This document shows, in pieces, positions 37,024 through 50,997 of a stretch of 64,000 nucleotides of DNA (within the stretch, counting starts at the first letter, position 1; the number at the start of each line of letters is the position of its first letter). A program made the translations under genes and the position numbers. The notes beneath the pieces were generated by a model, which worked only from the letters and a program-made list of their open reading frames with translations, was not told where the DNA came from and did not search any database. Where the stretch lies: contig CM077826.1 of assembly GCA_039720395.1 (NCBI GenBank), forward strand, positions 27,546,430 to 27,610,429. Reading direction: 5' to 3'. Source of the DNA: Liquidambar formosana (taxonomy: Eukaryota > Streptophyta > Magnoliopsida > Saxifragales > Altingiaceae).

Positions 37024-37754
37024 GGGAGAGGATCAGGTCCGAGACATTCCCGACCTGATCGCACGGCTCGGAGTTATAAGGCTTTGAAATTTACCTTATA
37101 TTATACATAGTATTAGCTTTAGTTTAAGCACTTTATAATGATGTTTAGTAAAATACATAAATATGTGACGATATGTATACACATAAAAATGTGATTTGAG
37201 TATAATGTAATAGTCTTATTATGAAAAAAAATGTAACTAAATATAATAATGGAAAAGTTACTAATTTATGATTAAAATAATAATAATAGTTAAGTAGACT
37301 TTTACCTTACTTGAAATTTTTTGACTTTGATGCTATAAGAACATATGAATTATAATATTACAATTAGGATATTTCTATGAGAACAAAATGGTGTGGTTTT
37401 TGGAAAACCAAAATAAAAAATGTACCCAAGAGTTATAAAAATTTATTATTAGGGAGAAAGCAAGATTAATTAAAGAAATTAATTATAATTAAAAGATAAT
37501 TATGAGAAAAATCTGACAATTAATATAAAATTATTATTTTTAAAAAGCCAAGTTGGAGGTGGAAATTATTTAGAAAGTGTGGCAATTGATTGATAGGTGT
37601 CAAATGAATAAAAATGGAAAATATATTTTTCAATAAAATTAAGTAGGGGGTGTCCCACAATTGCAGCATACAGCTTATTCACCCCAGAATTTCCTATTAT
37701 AAAATCCCCCTCCCACCTCCATTAGAAGGGTTTTTAAAGGAGAGAGAAGGAAAC

Positions 37755-37789
<35 letters not shown>

Positions 37790-39488
37790 TGAGAGAGAGA
37801 AAGTACTAGAAGAAGGGTTAGTTGGGAAAATTCAGATTTGAGCAAAACAATTGGTGATTCAAGTGAGATATGCCATCTCCACTTGTGTTATGATAGTAAT
37901 AATTATGAAGTGAATTACAATTGCGGTTCTGTGGAACTCAAGGATTCATCCATGGCTTCCTGAAACTTGAAAATTTAATATCTCATGCTCTAGTTCATCT
38001 ATGCATGAAATTTTTATTCGAAGTAGGTTATAATGGAAGGATTATCCTGGTGAATTTTGGGTCAAAATACCTAGTATTTTGGAATAAATAATTAAAATAC
38101 AGAATAGAGTATTTTGCTTGTATTATTTTTTGGCTTATAATTTCACGTGTTTGATATTTTCTTCAAAACTCTTGAGTTCATAAGCTTTCTGTGAAAACCT
38201 CATTCATCAAGTTTTCTTAAGATTTGAATTTTCTATGATATGTGAACTCTAATGCAATTTTATGAATTTAAAACGGGAAAAATAAAAAAATCCAAAGGAA
38301 GAATGTCCACATACGCGCTGAGGGAGGTCCCCACACGCCAGCCAAGCGCAAGTACGTGAGGGTGCATGTGGGCTCTTCTTCATCTGCCATTTTTTTAAAA
38401 TAAAAAATAAAAAATAAAATTGGGTAAAAAATTGATTGCTGTTTGGGTGCCGAGAAAAATAGTTTTATTTATTAATTTTTTAAGTGGTCTTTTTTTAATT
38501 TTAATTTGTATAACCAAGTTCAAACGCATATAAAACCTTCAAATTAAGTCCAAATCCAATGTGACTCGAACATTGGTATTCCTGTTAATGAGTCCTACGT
38601 TGAGCTAGAAATGCAATGTGTATAAATGTGATTAATTATGAGAAGTTAGTAGATCTTGTGGCATATAAAGACTTGTGATGAAAAGTTTAAATTGAATTCA
38701 TTATATATTCTGATATTGTAAACAATGATGGGTGGACAGCCAGGACTAATTCATCCCTACAATTCATGCATTAATGTACAAGATTGTTGGGATGAGGTCA
38801 ATGATACTTGCATGAGGTATACGTGCTGTGGCTAAATGGTAGCGCACATTTGGCATGGGGACTATGTGTGTTATCTTGATTTGTGTTTTGTAGGTTGTGA
38901 GGACAACAGTAACTTAGATATATAAATTATTTTATGTTGGAATCATCATGAAATAATGTGCCACAATATGATCGAAAATTTGGAGATTACTGGTGTACCG
39001 ATTGAATGTGATTTGAACATGAATAGTTAAAATTTAAAATACTATAGAACTAGAAGGTATTGCTTCACAAAGATGCATAGCTCACATGTTATTTAAATAA
39101 CATTTTCAGATTAAAAAGGAGACCACTAGAAAGCGTGGGAAGGAATTTTTGCGGAGAAAAGTTTTATTGCATTAGTTATGTTTTGTCTTGTCTTTTGACT
39201 CTGATAGAAAGTGTTGTAATATAATACGAGAGAAGATGGTGGATTAGTTAAGGATGTGTATACAGGGACTATGTAAGCTCTAATTAATATAAATGGATGT
39301 AGAATGTAATGTATTCCAGTTATGCAGAATACTATGCTAAGTATCTATGTGAGGCACTACAGGCTATGCAGGGTTGTGATAGGAGTTGTGTGTCATTCAC
39401 GTGCACGCATGTGTTCATCATGCATAGCTCCGAGCCGTGTGATCATGTCCTGGATATTCGGGATGTCCCAGATCTGATCAATTTCACA

Positions 39489-39527
<39 letters not shown>

Positions 39528-42500
39528 GAACAAGGTAACAGTTAACATTTTACTTGTGAATATTTTTCTAGATTCCACATGGTGTTGTAAGATGTTTTGG
39601 GTGTCAAATTGAGCTCAAGGTGGGCTGGTACAACCTAGTCTAATTTTGAATGCTTTGGGTCTCTTGGCGTCATTTTGTATATCTTTTTCAGGGTGTTTGG
39701 AACATATTTGGTTTTTGGGGGTCAAAGTGTTATATTTTTTATTTAGCTTCTCTAAGAAGCTTCTAGGTTGTAAAAGGGGGTTGGACAGTCTTCAAAAGAA
39801 ATATTTTGTCTTGGAGAGAAAATTTATGAACAGAGGGCTCCATGTTGCTAGGGTTCTAAGCATTGGTTGAGGGTTTGACTCCACAGCCTTTTCTGATCAC
39901 TCTACCATTGCGTTATGTGCAAGAGGCCAGTATTTGTAGCTGTTTTCCTAGCTGTAACGATTAGGGAAGTGCTACGCATGAGGTATTTTTCGAAACGTAA
40001 AATAGAATTGATCTTTGAGTCGATTAAGCAAATAGTAGCTACTGTTCATTGAGTAGTGGTACTGCCTTTTTCTATTCTAAGACTATCCGCAATTTTTTTA
40101 TCAGAAAATATTGTTGGTGCTGCATTTGTTCACATCACATTATTCTCCCAATTCTCAAGACATGATTCTTCTCTATATTTCACATACAATGATGAACTCA
40201 TTCTTGCTAAACATCCTTGAGGTCCACAACCTGCAAGAGAAGTACAGTTAGAATGAGGATAGTTTGTTGCAGGTGGATTCAATTGGTCTTTCAATGCTTG
40301 TGTTTGATCATGGGGGTTAGAAACCATAACAGACTACATGGCGAGAAAATCATATGAATTAGTTTGATATGGGTCGAATAGTTTGTAGAATCAACGATGG
40401 GAAAGACAATGATTGGTTTGATGGAATTTAAGAAGAAGTCTAGATAGTGGGGAATTTGTTTCAACATGTTATTTTGGCTTGATTCCTTTTTTATAGAGTT
40501 ATTTTCCAAAAATATTTCTCATTGTGGTTTCTCTTAAGGAAAGAAATTCCAAAATTCTTGGTTTAAGAACTTTATAAATATTTGTCAAATCATTAGGTTA
40601 AGACTTTTGAGAGAGAATGATCTGTGAGGGTTTTAGAGGGTTGTAAAGAGGTGAGGAAGAGAAGGGAAAGAACAGGTTTCATTTGAGGAATCGAAAACCA
40701 TAAGCAGTTTGTTTCAAGCCTTGGGTGGCGTCATTGGGTAGTATGCATTCTCTATCCTCTCTACAAGGTATACATTTTATAGTGGATCTTCTCATCTAGT
40801 CAATGGACGTAGGAAGGATTTTTTTTCAACCACGATAAATATTGTTTCCCTTGGTGCACGACTTATTTTGTCAATTATTTTACTATTGGGCATCACAACG
40901 CAACAATTAACCTCAAAGCTTCTGAACAGACATATCAAAAGAATGGAATACATTTTTTTTTCCATCGGATATTTTCCTGTATTGTATGACAAATCTATTT
41001 ACCAACGTAAAAAACCATCAATATGCAAACAAAAAACTCCATACTATATATAAGCATTTTACTATTGAGTTCGACTCTCGTTAAACCCCTTGGAGCCACC
41101 CACACAAGATTCCATGGTTCTCATGGGTCTTGGACTTACCTCGTCCATATCGGTTGTGGGGTCTTCTATGGGCCCGGGGTTTGCCCAAAGGATTTCCTCA
41201 TCATAAAAAATATCTATAAATAGAATATATTTGCCTAATAAAAGAGTTTATTATATTTCAATGGTCAAATGAATGTACTAATGGCACTATATTGATCTAA
41301 GTTCCTCGTACACTAATTGATGCTTGCTGTTGCACCCTATATACTACACACCTCATACTTATTATTAATGGATTTCATTTGCAATATGGTGAATCTAAAC
41401 TGTTTGCTAATTCAATTTTTCCTTTGAATATTTCTATGAAGTCAATCACATTTCTTTTCCAATATTGATAGTAATATCTTTTTCACATCTCCATATTTTC
41501 ATAACCTTAATATGGCAGTTGAAATTGATTTTTACTCTTTATTTTATTTTATTTTCTGGTCCAGGTTCCTTCCATGCATAAAGCACATTGACTGATTGAG
41601 CTTGGAAAGGGAAATTACTATCAATTGTTGCAGTGGAAGTAATTTGCATTATAACTCCATGGCTCCAACACAAGTAACAAGAAGAGGAAATTACTATCAA
41701 TTGTTTGTGATGGAAGTATTTTTCATTTTACTGTAGAGGCCAATAGTTCAATAGTCCAACAAGCCTCTTAAGTGGGGTGAGGTGAGGTGAGGTGAGGTGA
41801 GGTGAGGTGAGGTAAGGTAAGGTACCAAGTCCATTTACTTAGTCCCACCTCACCTGGTTAGAGAAGGTCGCTGGGTTATATATGTAGACTCTCATCCTTA
41901 GTATATAACATACATTATGCCTGGATGAGAGCTTGAGGCATGCACTCTGGTGCAAGTCTGTTAGAGAGTGTATGGGAAACAATAAGCAAAACCCCTTCTA
42001 TGTGCTCTGATGAGGCTGGTTAGGCTAAGACAACATCTCCTCAATTGGAAGACGTGTTTTAAAGCTGCAAGGTGGGCATAAAATATAGTGAATGTGGAAG
42101 GGCGGGGCGTTATAATTGGGTATCTGAGTCGTACATACCTTCCGATGTGCGGGATGATCTCACATGGGGACGTGTGGCCCTTTAGGGTTGTCCTAGACAA
42201 GGATGTGTGTCTCTTTGGGAGTGTGCATAGGAGTGAAACAGTCATACAGATCTCTTAACTGGGGTGAAATGAGGTGAAGTATCAAGTCCATGTACTTTAG
42301 TCCCACATTGCCTGATTAGTGAGGGTCGCTGGGCTATATAAGTACTCTCATCCTTAACATATAGTGCACTCTAAAACAGTGGGCAGTAACCCAAAGCAGA
42401 CAAGATCTACGTGGAAGGGTGTGGTATTACGATAACTCCATCAGGAGTAACAAGAAGAAAAGTGTGTCCACTTATATGCATCAACCGACAATGATGATTT

Positions 42501-45500
42501 GAATAATCAATACATTAACCTTGGCATAATAGCACAAATTACCAGAAATAGAGTCCATGGAAAAAAGAGAGGTGATGGTATCTAAACAAATTTTAAAACT
42601 AAAATAAATAAATGAGAATCAAAATATGAAGTAATGAATAATAAGGCAAAAAGAACAAAAGTTCAAATTGTAGTAACTGACCTTTCTCACTGTAGACTGT
42701 TGCCCACTTGGAAGTGTTATGGTGTGAGGCCCAATCCCATGGCAGCACTCATGGCAAATTGTGTGGGTAAAGAAAGATTCAAAGTCTACAAGTTCCCGTT
42801 GTTCCCTTGTAATACATATGTTAGCTATAGGCTGAAGAATTAGCTTGAACCTGGTTAGGATAGGCAGGTCTAACATTTCAAACTTTTCCCAACTCAAATG
42901 ATAAAAAATCATAATAATGGACAACAATTAAAATCAGTTCATCTATATATATGTGGAAGTTTATTAATTATGGAGACTTCAAGGAAAGGGACTGTACTTT
43001 GCCTCCGAAATATTCTTCAGCATGACCATTGATGTTCCTCGATCTTTTACAATACGCTCATCATTTGGTAAATTGAATGCAACAGTTTGAGGACCCTTCA
43101 CATCCTGAAACAAAATTTGAACCTATCAACCTTAGATTTCCACCCAAATATATTCAATAATTTCTAGTTTCTATATGCTGGGATACAGTAAGATCTTACA
43201 AAGATAATACCAGTGAACATTTATCGAATTTAAATATGAGGAAATTGGCAATATCCCCAATTAGAAGTATGGTTTTAACGTTAACCCCATCATGAGGATT
43301 TTAAACTCCTTAGACCCATAATTAAATATTCTTATTAACTATAAGGAAATAATATTTTTTTTAATTCCCATATTAGCCTTAAATATATCTAATGAAATTT
43401 ATTAACAGATTTTTCTACAACATTATTTTGAAAATACAACGACCATGATTTGTGGGATTTCCTTTCTAGGGCTTTTGGCTAGATATGGTGGGATTTTGAA
43501 TTCAAATTTCTTACGATCAAGAACTTCATCATTATGAAGCTTTGTTCTCCAACATCCTGAAGCTTGGTTCTCTATCATTTTTCAACTTTCGTTCTTCATC
43601 ACGTCTGATCAAGTTTGGTTTTCTGTCATCTTCAAGCTTGGTGAGTCGTCATCTTCAACCTTTGTTTTTCCACAGATCATACGTGGATTGCATTTTCAAG
43701 TCGAGTTTTGAAGTCGAATTGTGTATTGTTTATTTTGGATTCTCATATGATCTTTACATTGTGTGATGGAATCGCACTAGAAACTCAAGCAATCTAGCTA
43801 AGAAAATGCTAGAATATGAGAGAAACAGAGAGAAATTGAAGGAAATTCAAAGGATCCATTGATTATTGGAGAGAAATTGAGCCTAAGCCCATACCACTAC
43901 TGTTGTGAATGATTAATTTTGGGAAAAAACTACTCTTCTGCTGGACAGATCCTTATTTGTAGGTATAAGGCTTGTAAAATGACCTTGTTACCCCTTAGCT
44001 AATCCTCTAATTACATGTAAACTCAAGGAAATAAATGCATAAGCTAAACCACTGAAAATAGCTGCTGGAAAATAAGACAGCCAGTCCAAATAAGCACATC
44101 AGACTTCCCCTCTTAAAGAAAACTTGTCCTGGAAGTTTTGGAATGGAATGACGAAGTTGACGCCTCTATGACACGGCTGGTTGGCTTGGTTCTCTCATTC
44201 AAAACCAGCCACGCAAGGTCTCAAACCTTGAAAAAAAGTTTCTTCCTCTTAACTTCAGCTTTGACTTTGTGTTTGACATTGCATTTCTCACAATCGCACC
44301 GCTTAAGAGTATGAACATTCAGCAACAATTTAGCCATGGATGCTTCTTCACCATATATCATCTTTGGAAAAGGTAAAGAAGCTTTACCCAAACCACTTGG
44401 AAACTTGGATCTCAAATCACCACATACATAGTCTAATTCCCAAAAACAATCACTACTCAAGGATTCATGTTGATGCTGCCAATAAAAATCAGCCACCTTC
44501 AAAGGAGTAATTTGATGAGTAATGTTGGTAAAAGAAGCTTCCTTGGATTCTTCATCAAAGATAGGTGGCATATCATCCATAAGAGACAATCCGGAAGATA
44601 AATGACAAGGAAACTCATCAAAACATAGCGGTGGAAACTCAAAAACAGCAGTGGAAAGCCCCAAATCAGCTTCATAATCGCATGAAAGTAAGGCACCAAA
44701 ACCACCATTATCAATGCTTTCCACCATGAGGTCCTTGGAAGTAAATAGAGTAGTTGTTGAAGGCTTAGGAAGGGACCTTTCCTTCATGGGCAGCAATGTG
44801 TATGGATGATCATCTTTTGAAAGAGTGTAGGTATTTCTCTTCCCATCATGAATGGTTTGATGATCATATTGCCAAGGTCGTTCAAGAAGAATATGGCATA
44901 CATCCATAGGCATCACATCACACCAAACCTCATCAAAGTACTTCTTTCTAATAGAAAAGGACACCAAACACCTCTTGGTAACTTTGATCTCACTCCCCTT
45001 TTTGAACCAAGAAAGCTTGTGAGGATGGGCATGTTCATGAGTTTGAAGATGCAACTTGTCTACTACTTCTTGAGAAACTACATTTTCACAACTTCCTCCA
45101 TCTATAATCATGTTACAAACCCAATCTCCAATGCTACAAGTTGTATAGAAAGCATTGTTTCTCACCCAATCTTCCTCGGTCTCATGCTTGAGAACAAGAA
45201 GAGTCTTTCTCATCATAAGTGCCATGCCATCTTCATGATCAAAATCACCACCAATCTCCACATTTAAGGGCTGGTCATAGGTTGGTGGCATATCAAGACA
45301 CACATTTTCATCAATTTCTTCCATCAAAAGTGTTTTATTTTGCTCCCCCATGGTCCTTCTACAATCCGTAGACTTGTGGCCAGGTTCCCCACACATAAAA
45401 CACTTGAAATTCCCTCCTTGGAACTGATTTCCAGCCCCTACACGACGCGCAGTAGGCTGATTTTGAGTAGGAGTAACAGCCTGAGCAACATTTGCTTGTT

Positions 45501-48500
45501 GTCCTGCACCCACATGACTTCCCTTTTCAACTTGTGTTGAATTTTTACCTCTAGAGTAGCTTTGGTATGGCTGTCCAGTTCTAGAAACATTCCGATTGCG
45601 TTGCTTCTCTACCAACAAGGCTCAGTTGTAGGCTTCCGAAACAGTCCACAAAGGATGCAACACAAGAACATCATAAATGGAAGGCTTAAGGCCACTCAAA
45701 TACCTTACCACCATTTGTTCTTCACTCTCATTGAGATTAACCCTTGCAAGTAGTTGATAGAAAGCCTCGGTGTAATCATCAACACTTCCAAGTTGTCTAA
45801 GGTTATGCAACTTCTCGTACAAAGTTTGCATATAGTTGTAGGGAATATAATGGTGCTTCAGCTTCTTTTTCATCTTGCTCCACTCTCTAATCTTGCCTTT
45901 CCCACTTCTTTGACGAACCATTTGTAGTTGTTCCTACCAAGAAGATGCACTTCCTTGGAGGCGAATAGAAACTAACTTCACTTTTCTTTCATCGGAAACT
46001 TCATAATAGTAAAAAATTATTTCGATAGAATAGAGACAATCAACAAATTCATCCGGATTTAGGCTTCCTCTAAACACCGAAATGTCAATTTTGATATTAT
46101 ACTCCAACTTGGAGTCTTGCTTCACCATAAAGGGTCTTCTTCTTTGGTGAACCCCAAAGGGATTCCCAAAAGAAGTATCGGTGTCCTCGGACTCATAATT
46201 AACCTCACTAGGAGGTTGGAGTCAATGAACCATCTCCGTCAAGACCTCAATTTGCCTTTTCAATTCTCCAATCTCATCTCCTTGTTGCTGGTTTTGCTAG
46301 TTGTCATCATTTTTACCCATGTGAGGGTGATTTTCAGCCCCAAAGTCTATGTCCATAGCGTTTCCTCTGCCCTTACCTCTCCTACCTTTGCCTCGTTGAG
46401 CCATAACAGCAATAAGTACTCAAATATTGGTCTAAAATGAAGAGAATGAAAGCTAACCAGCAGCAGAATTGTAAAGCACTCTTCAAGACAGAGCAAACTA
46501 GCAGTAAACCAGCTATATCACAAGCTAACCCAGTCGCAAGAAGTGGATAAAATCAACTGTGTCAAGTCCTATCACTGTAAACAAAGCCCCACAACAGAAC
46601 GACACAGCAGACGCAACAATAGAGCACAACAGCAACAAAGAAGGAAGTTGTCGACCTTGAATCTCTGCAGGTCAATGCTTCAATCTCTGTGATTGGCTCT
46701 ACTGATGAGGATCGATCACTTTTCTGTAAGAATCGAACCAATAAGGCACTTCAAATTGAGTGTCGACTGTGAAAATTAGACTCGATTGCTTGCCAAGTTC
46801 AGTGTCGATCAATTTCAAGCAGCCCTAGACAGTTGCGATCATAGCTAATTCGCAATATCTCCACTGCGACACTGTTACAGCAAGAGAATGCTTCGATTAT
46901 TGCTACAAAAACTTTGACCAGACCAAAAAAAATTTAATCAACCAACCCTAGGTCAATTATCGACCAGAGATGGAGGTCAATTTCAGCACTACGACGCTGG
47001 GAAAAGAGGAAAACAGTAGGAAATTCTTCATCACAGGATCGAATTCTGCTTTCATGAAGTTTCGATCAACCCTCAGCAAACACTAGGTGTCTCGATCACA
47101 ACTGAGGCTTCAAACTTCATCTCGGCAGAGAACTACGACTTCGTCACAGGGAATCGAACAAGCTCTGATACAAAATGATGGAATCGCACCAGAAACTCAA
47201 GCAATCTAGCTAAGAAAATGCTAGAACATGAGAGAAACTGAAGGAAATTCAAAGGATCCATTGATTATTGGAGAGTAATTGAGCCTAAGCTCTTACAACT
47301 GCTGTTGTGAATGATTAATTTCGGGGAAAAAACTACTCTTCTGCTGGACAGATCCTTATTTATAGGTATAAGGCTTGTAAAATGATCTTGTTAGCCCTTA
47401 GCTAATCCTCTAATTACATGTAAACTCGAGGAAATAAATGCATAAGCTAAACCACTGAAAATAGCTGCTGGAAAATAAGACAACCAGTCCAAATAAGCAC
47501 ATCATTGTGCTTTTTTTTCTTTTTGTTTTAATTTAATTTTTTTTTGTTTTATCATTTTTTTTTTTTTTCAGTTTGATAATTTTATAGAATCAGTTTCGTT
47601 CTTTGTAAAGGTTGCAAGTAGTACATGATTTGTGTTTTTTATTGAAATTATTTGTCTTTGACAATTTTACTGAATATTGCATCATGTGTTAATTAGTAAC
47701 ACTTTATTGTTTTCCCCTATGAAATTTGAAACGTAGTGTATTAAATTCTTATTGTTTCACCTATAAAATTTGAACATATTAAACTGATACTGTTCTACAT
47801 ATAAAATTTGTTGAAAAGGTCATGTGTTTGAGTAATGTCTACATGACAACGGTTGAAAAAACTTGTTACTGTTCCCCTGTGAAATTTGTAACACTGTGTA
47901 GTATACTGTTACTATTCCACTTATAAAATTTGAAAATCATGTAGTAAACTGATATTGTTCTACCTATAAAATTTGCTAAGATAGCCTCATAGCCATGTGT
48001 TTATTGTTACTACCAATAACGTGAATTAGAGTCTTTTACTATTTGAAACCTTTTTTTTTGCAATCAATTTTTTTTTTATAAACGTTAATGAATTCGTAGG
48101 AGTGGTTCCCTTATTTAACTAATTTCATGTTTCGAAATAATATATTAATAAATTTGGGGTATTTTAGTCTGAATCTAATCAAAAGGAGTTATTAGGTTAG
48201 TAAAAAAGATTCTGGATCTATTGTAAAAAAATCTATTATAGTATAGGGCTATGGCCAAATCTCCCTTTAAATATCAATCTAATACTCTCAAAATTATAAA
48301 AAGTAAAACCCAACTCAATCAATTCTTTCAGTGGAACAAACCACGAGTTTATACTAACGGACAACTCTTGCATTCAGCTATGTTAATAGGAGATGTCATA
48401 AACCATTTTCTAAAAATCTTGCTTCAATGTATCATTCATGAGAGTGAAATTTGGCCTAACCTAAATTTGCTTCTTTATCTTATTTCTTCATTCGTTTTCC

Positions 48501-50330
48501 TTTCCTTTCTCACTCTTTTTATGCATTTAGCTGTCATGTAAAAGTATTGGGTTACTTGTACCATAGTCCTTAATGTCGACGATATGGACGACATATCGTC
48601 GATATATTGCCATATCACCCCCCATCGAAACGATATCCTATTGCGGTATTTGAAAATTTTGAAAAAAACACAATATCGAACAATATACTCGATATATCGC
48701 GATATATCGAAGATATATCAATTATTTGTTTTATCGCCTGGTTTTTGTGGTTTCTCGTCGAAAATTCAGTGGATATATCGTCGATATATCAACGATATTG
48801 ACACTGCTATGTTTAAATGCCCTTTTTACTGATTGCTAGTGAAATTTTTACACATTATTTGTCCTTTGTCGGTGCAAATTTTGAGAAATTTTTCAGCAGC
48901 AGCAGCAAAAGAAGAAGAAGAAGAAAAAGAAGAAGAAGAGGAGGAGGAGAAGGTGGCAGTTTGTGCCCTCACCGTTGCCCTTATCGCTGTCGAAGAAGAA
49001 ACTGGTACGTGCTGTTGCCTGTCTTCCTCACATGTTGCTGCTACTGTTGTCGTCGTCAATGGGTTTCCTAGCCACAACCATCATCTTAGCCCTCTAGCTT
49101 CACCGTCAAACCCCCCTCCCCCATGGAAGCCTCTTGACGCCTCTATGTTTGGACTTTGGAGCCTTTATTTCTCCCCTATTTTTTTTTTCCTTTTGTTTGC
49201 TGAGCCCAAATCGTGACTGGTAAGGATTCCTTATCAGTTTACATAGTTTTGCTTTATAACCCTTTTAAAAGGGAAAACAAACCTTCTTATTACTTTAAAA
49301 ACCCACCTTTTACATATTTTTATAAATGTAACCCATAAGTCTTTTTAACTTGACCTTCTTACCCCTTTCCCCCTTTCTTTTTTTCCTAACAACTTTACCT
49401 TCTAACCTTTACATTTATAACCTTTTTAAAAGAGTTCTACTCTATCTTATTGTATTAATTTTTTTAAAAAAAGTTAAAAAATAGCTCCACTCATTTTTTA
49501 TATTTATTATGTAATTATACACACACACACACACACACTGACACACGTATATATATGTACATTTTACTATGCTTAGTATTTCACATAATTTAAAATATTA
49601 TTTCAAACCAATGGCCTTTGGTCTAATAGCACTCTATATTTAAATGTTACAAAAATCTATTTCAATGTTATATAACATTTAAATGTTGAATTTGAAAAAT
49701 TTTCTATTATTTATTTACTTAGCGCGGTATATTTTTTATACCCTACACAATACATACTTGTATTATACATATTTAAATTGCAATATTTTGATGCTAGATT
49801 GTGTATTAGAGTCTAAAAATTGTTTCCTAGAGTTTCAATAAAAATATCCATGTTTAATTCATAATATCCACCATATCTTTAAAACGATACTGATATTGTC
49901 GATATATCCAATGATATATCCGATATATCCACATTTTTGGACCCTCGATATATCCATCGATATCGATATTAAAGTCCTTGACTTGTACTAACATTTCATT
50001 TGACTTAGATAGGTCCACAAATGATATTCATTAAGTCCATAGTTCTATAAAACAAGGAAGTGGAGATGAGGAAGTTCGTATCCGACAAGGTAAGCTCAGC
50101 CTTTAAAATTTCAATAATTTTTTTTCCCTACCGAAGAGAAATTATAGAAATAAAACCACAACAAAAAGACCTGGATCATGCGAAGCATACATGGTAAATA
50201 GGGAGCAACATGTGAAGAATAATATCAAGAAAGACTTAGATACTGTAAGCTCTTCATTAACAAAAGCTCTTCTATCAATTATAATCAGAAACGAGGTAAC
50301 AAAATACCACAAAAACAATATTCAAGAAGA

Positions 50331-50364
<34 letters not shown>

Positions 50365-50952
50365 AGAAGAGAACTTATTATGAAAACACTAAAAAATATA
50401 GCAAAATATTATTCAATAGGATTTATAACAATTAACCATGATAATCCTGCTCGTGAGCACAAAACCTGTTATAACATGACTAGTTGTGGTACTGAAACTA
50501 CATGGCGCATCATTACCATCTAATTTAATCGCTATAGGCACAAGAGCTTTATAATTGCTCATAGTTCACTATAGATGTGTCCTATGGACCGACCACGTAG
50601 TAGTCCTTTGACCATCTATGGTTAATGTCATCTTCATCAAAAAAATCTATGGTTAATGTCATGTTTTCATCAATAATGATAATTGTTGGAAAAATACCAC
50701 GTCCCACATCAGTTAAGTATAAAATTTGACATGGCTTCATAAACTTGTTTGGGCCCTCCACCGAATAGCTTAGGGTGTTAGACTCATAACCTAGCTCTTG
50801 AATCCACGTTTTTAATTTAAGACCACGCTTTCCTTAAAAATTGGAGTCAAAAGCCTTTTTTTTTCTTAAAACCCTTTATTCTAAAGGTTTCCTTATTTTA
50901 GTGCTTTTTCGAAAATGTCCCTATGTGAGAATACTGAAAGCAACCCAACCAA

Positions 50953-50997
<45 letters not shown>

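Noticed and set aside
38827..38870. tRNA-like phrase GTGGCTAAATGGTAGCGCAC resembling an A box
   Set aside because: No B box or acceptor stem pairing follows at the right distance.
40130..40327. Minus-strand open frame with [21 protein letters not shown], at first considered a host-gene exon
   Set aside because: It does not fit the DPP III sequence between the flanking exons, which already join in frame without it.
44848..46440. Plus-strand open frames of up to 139 codons
   Set aside because: They are shadows of the minus-strand gypsy gag-protease frame.
48817..49216. Three overlapping open frames rich in Glu, Arg or Ser
   Set aside because: All read the same (GAA)n/(GAG)n stretch in different frames; no conserved motif.
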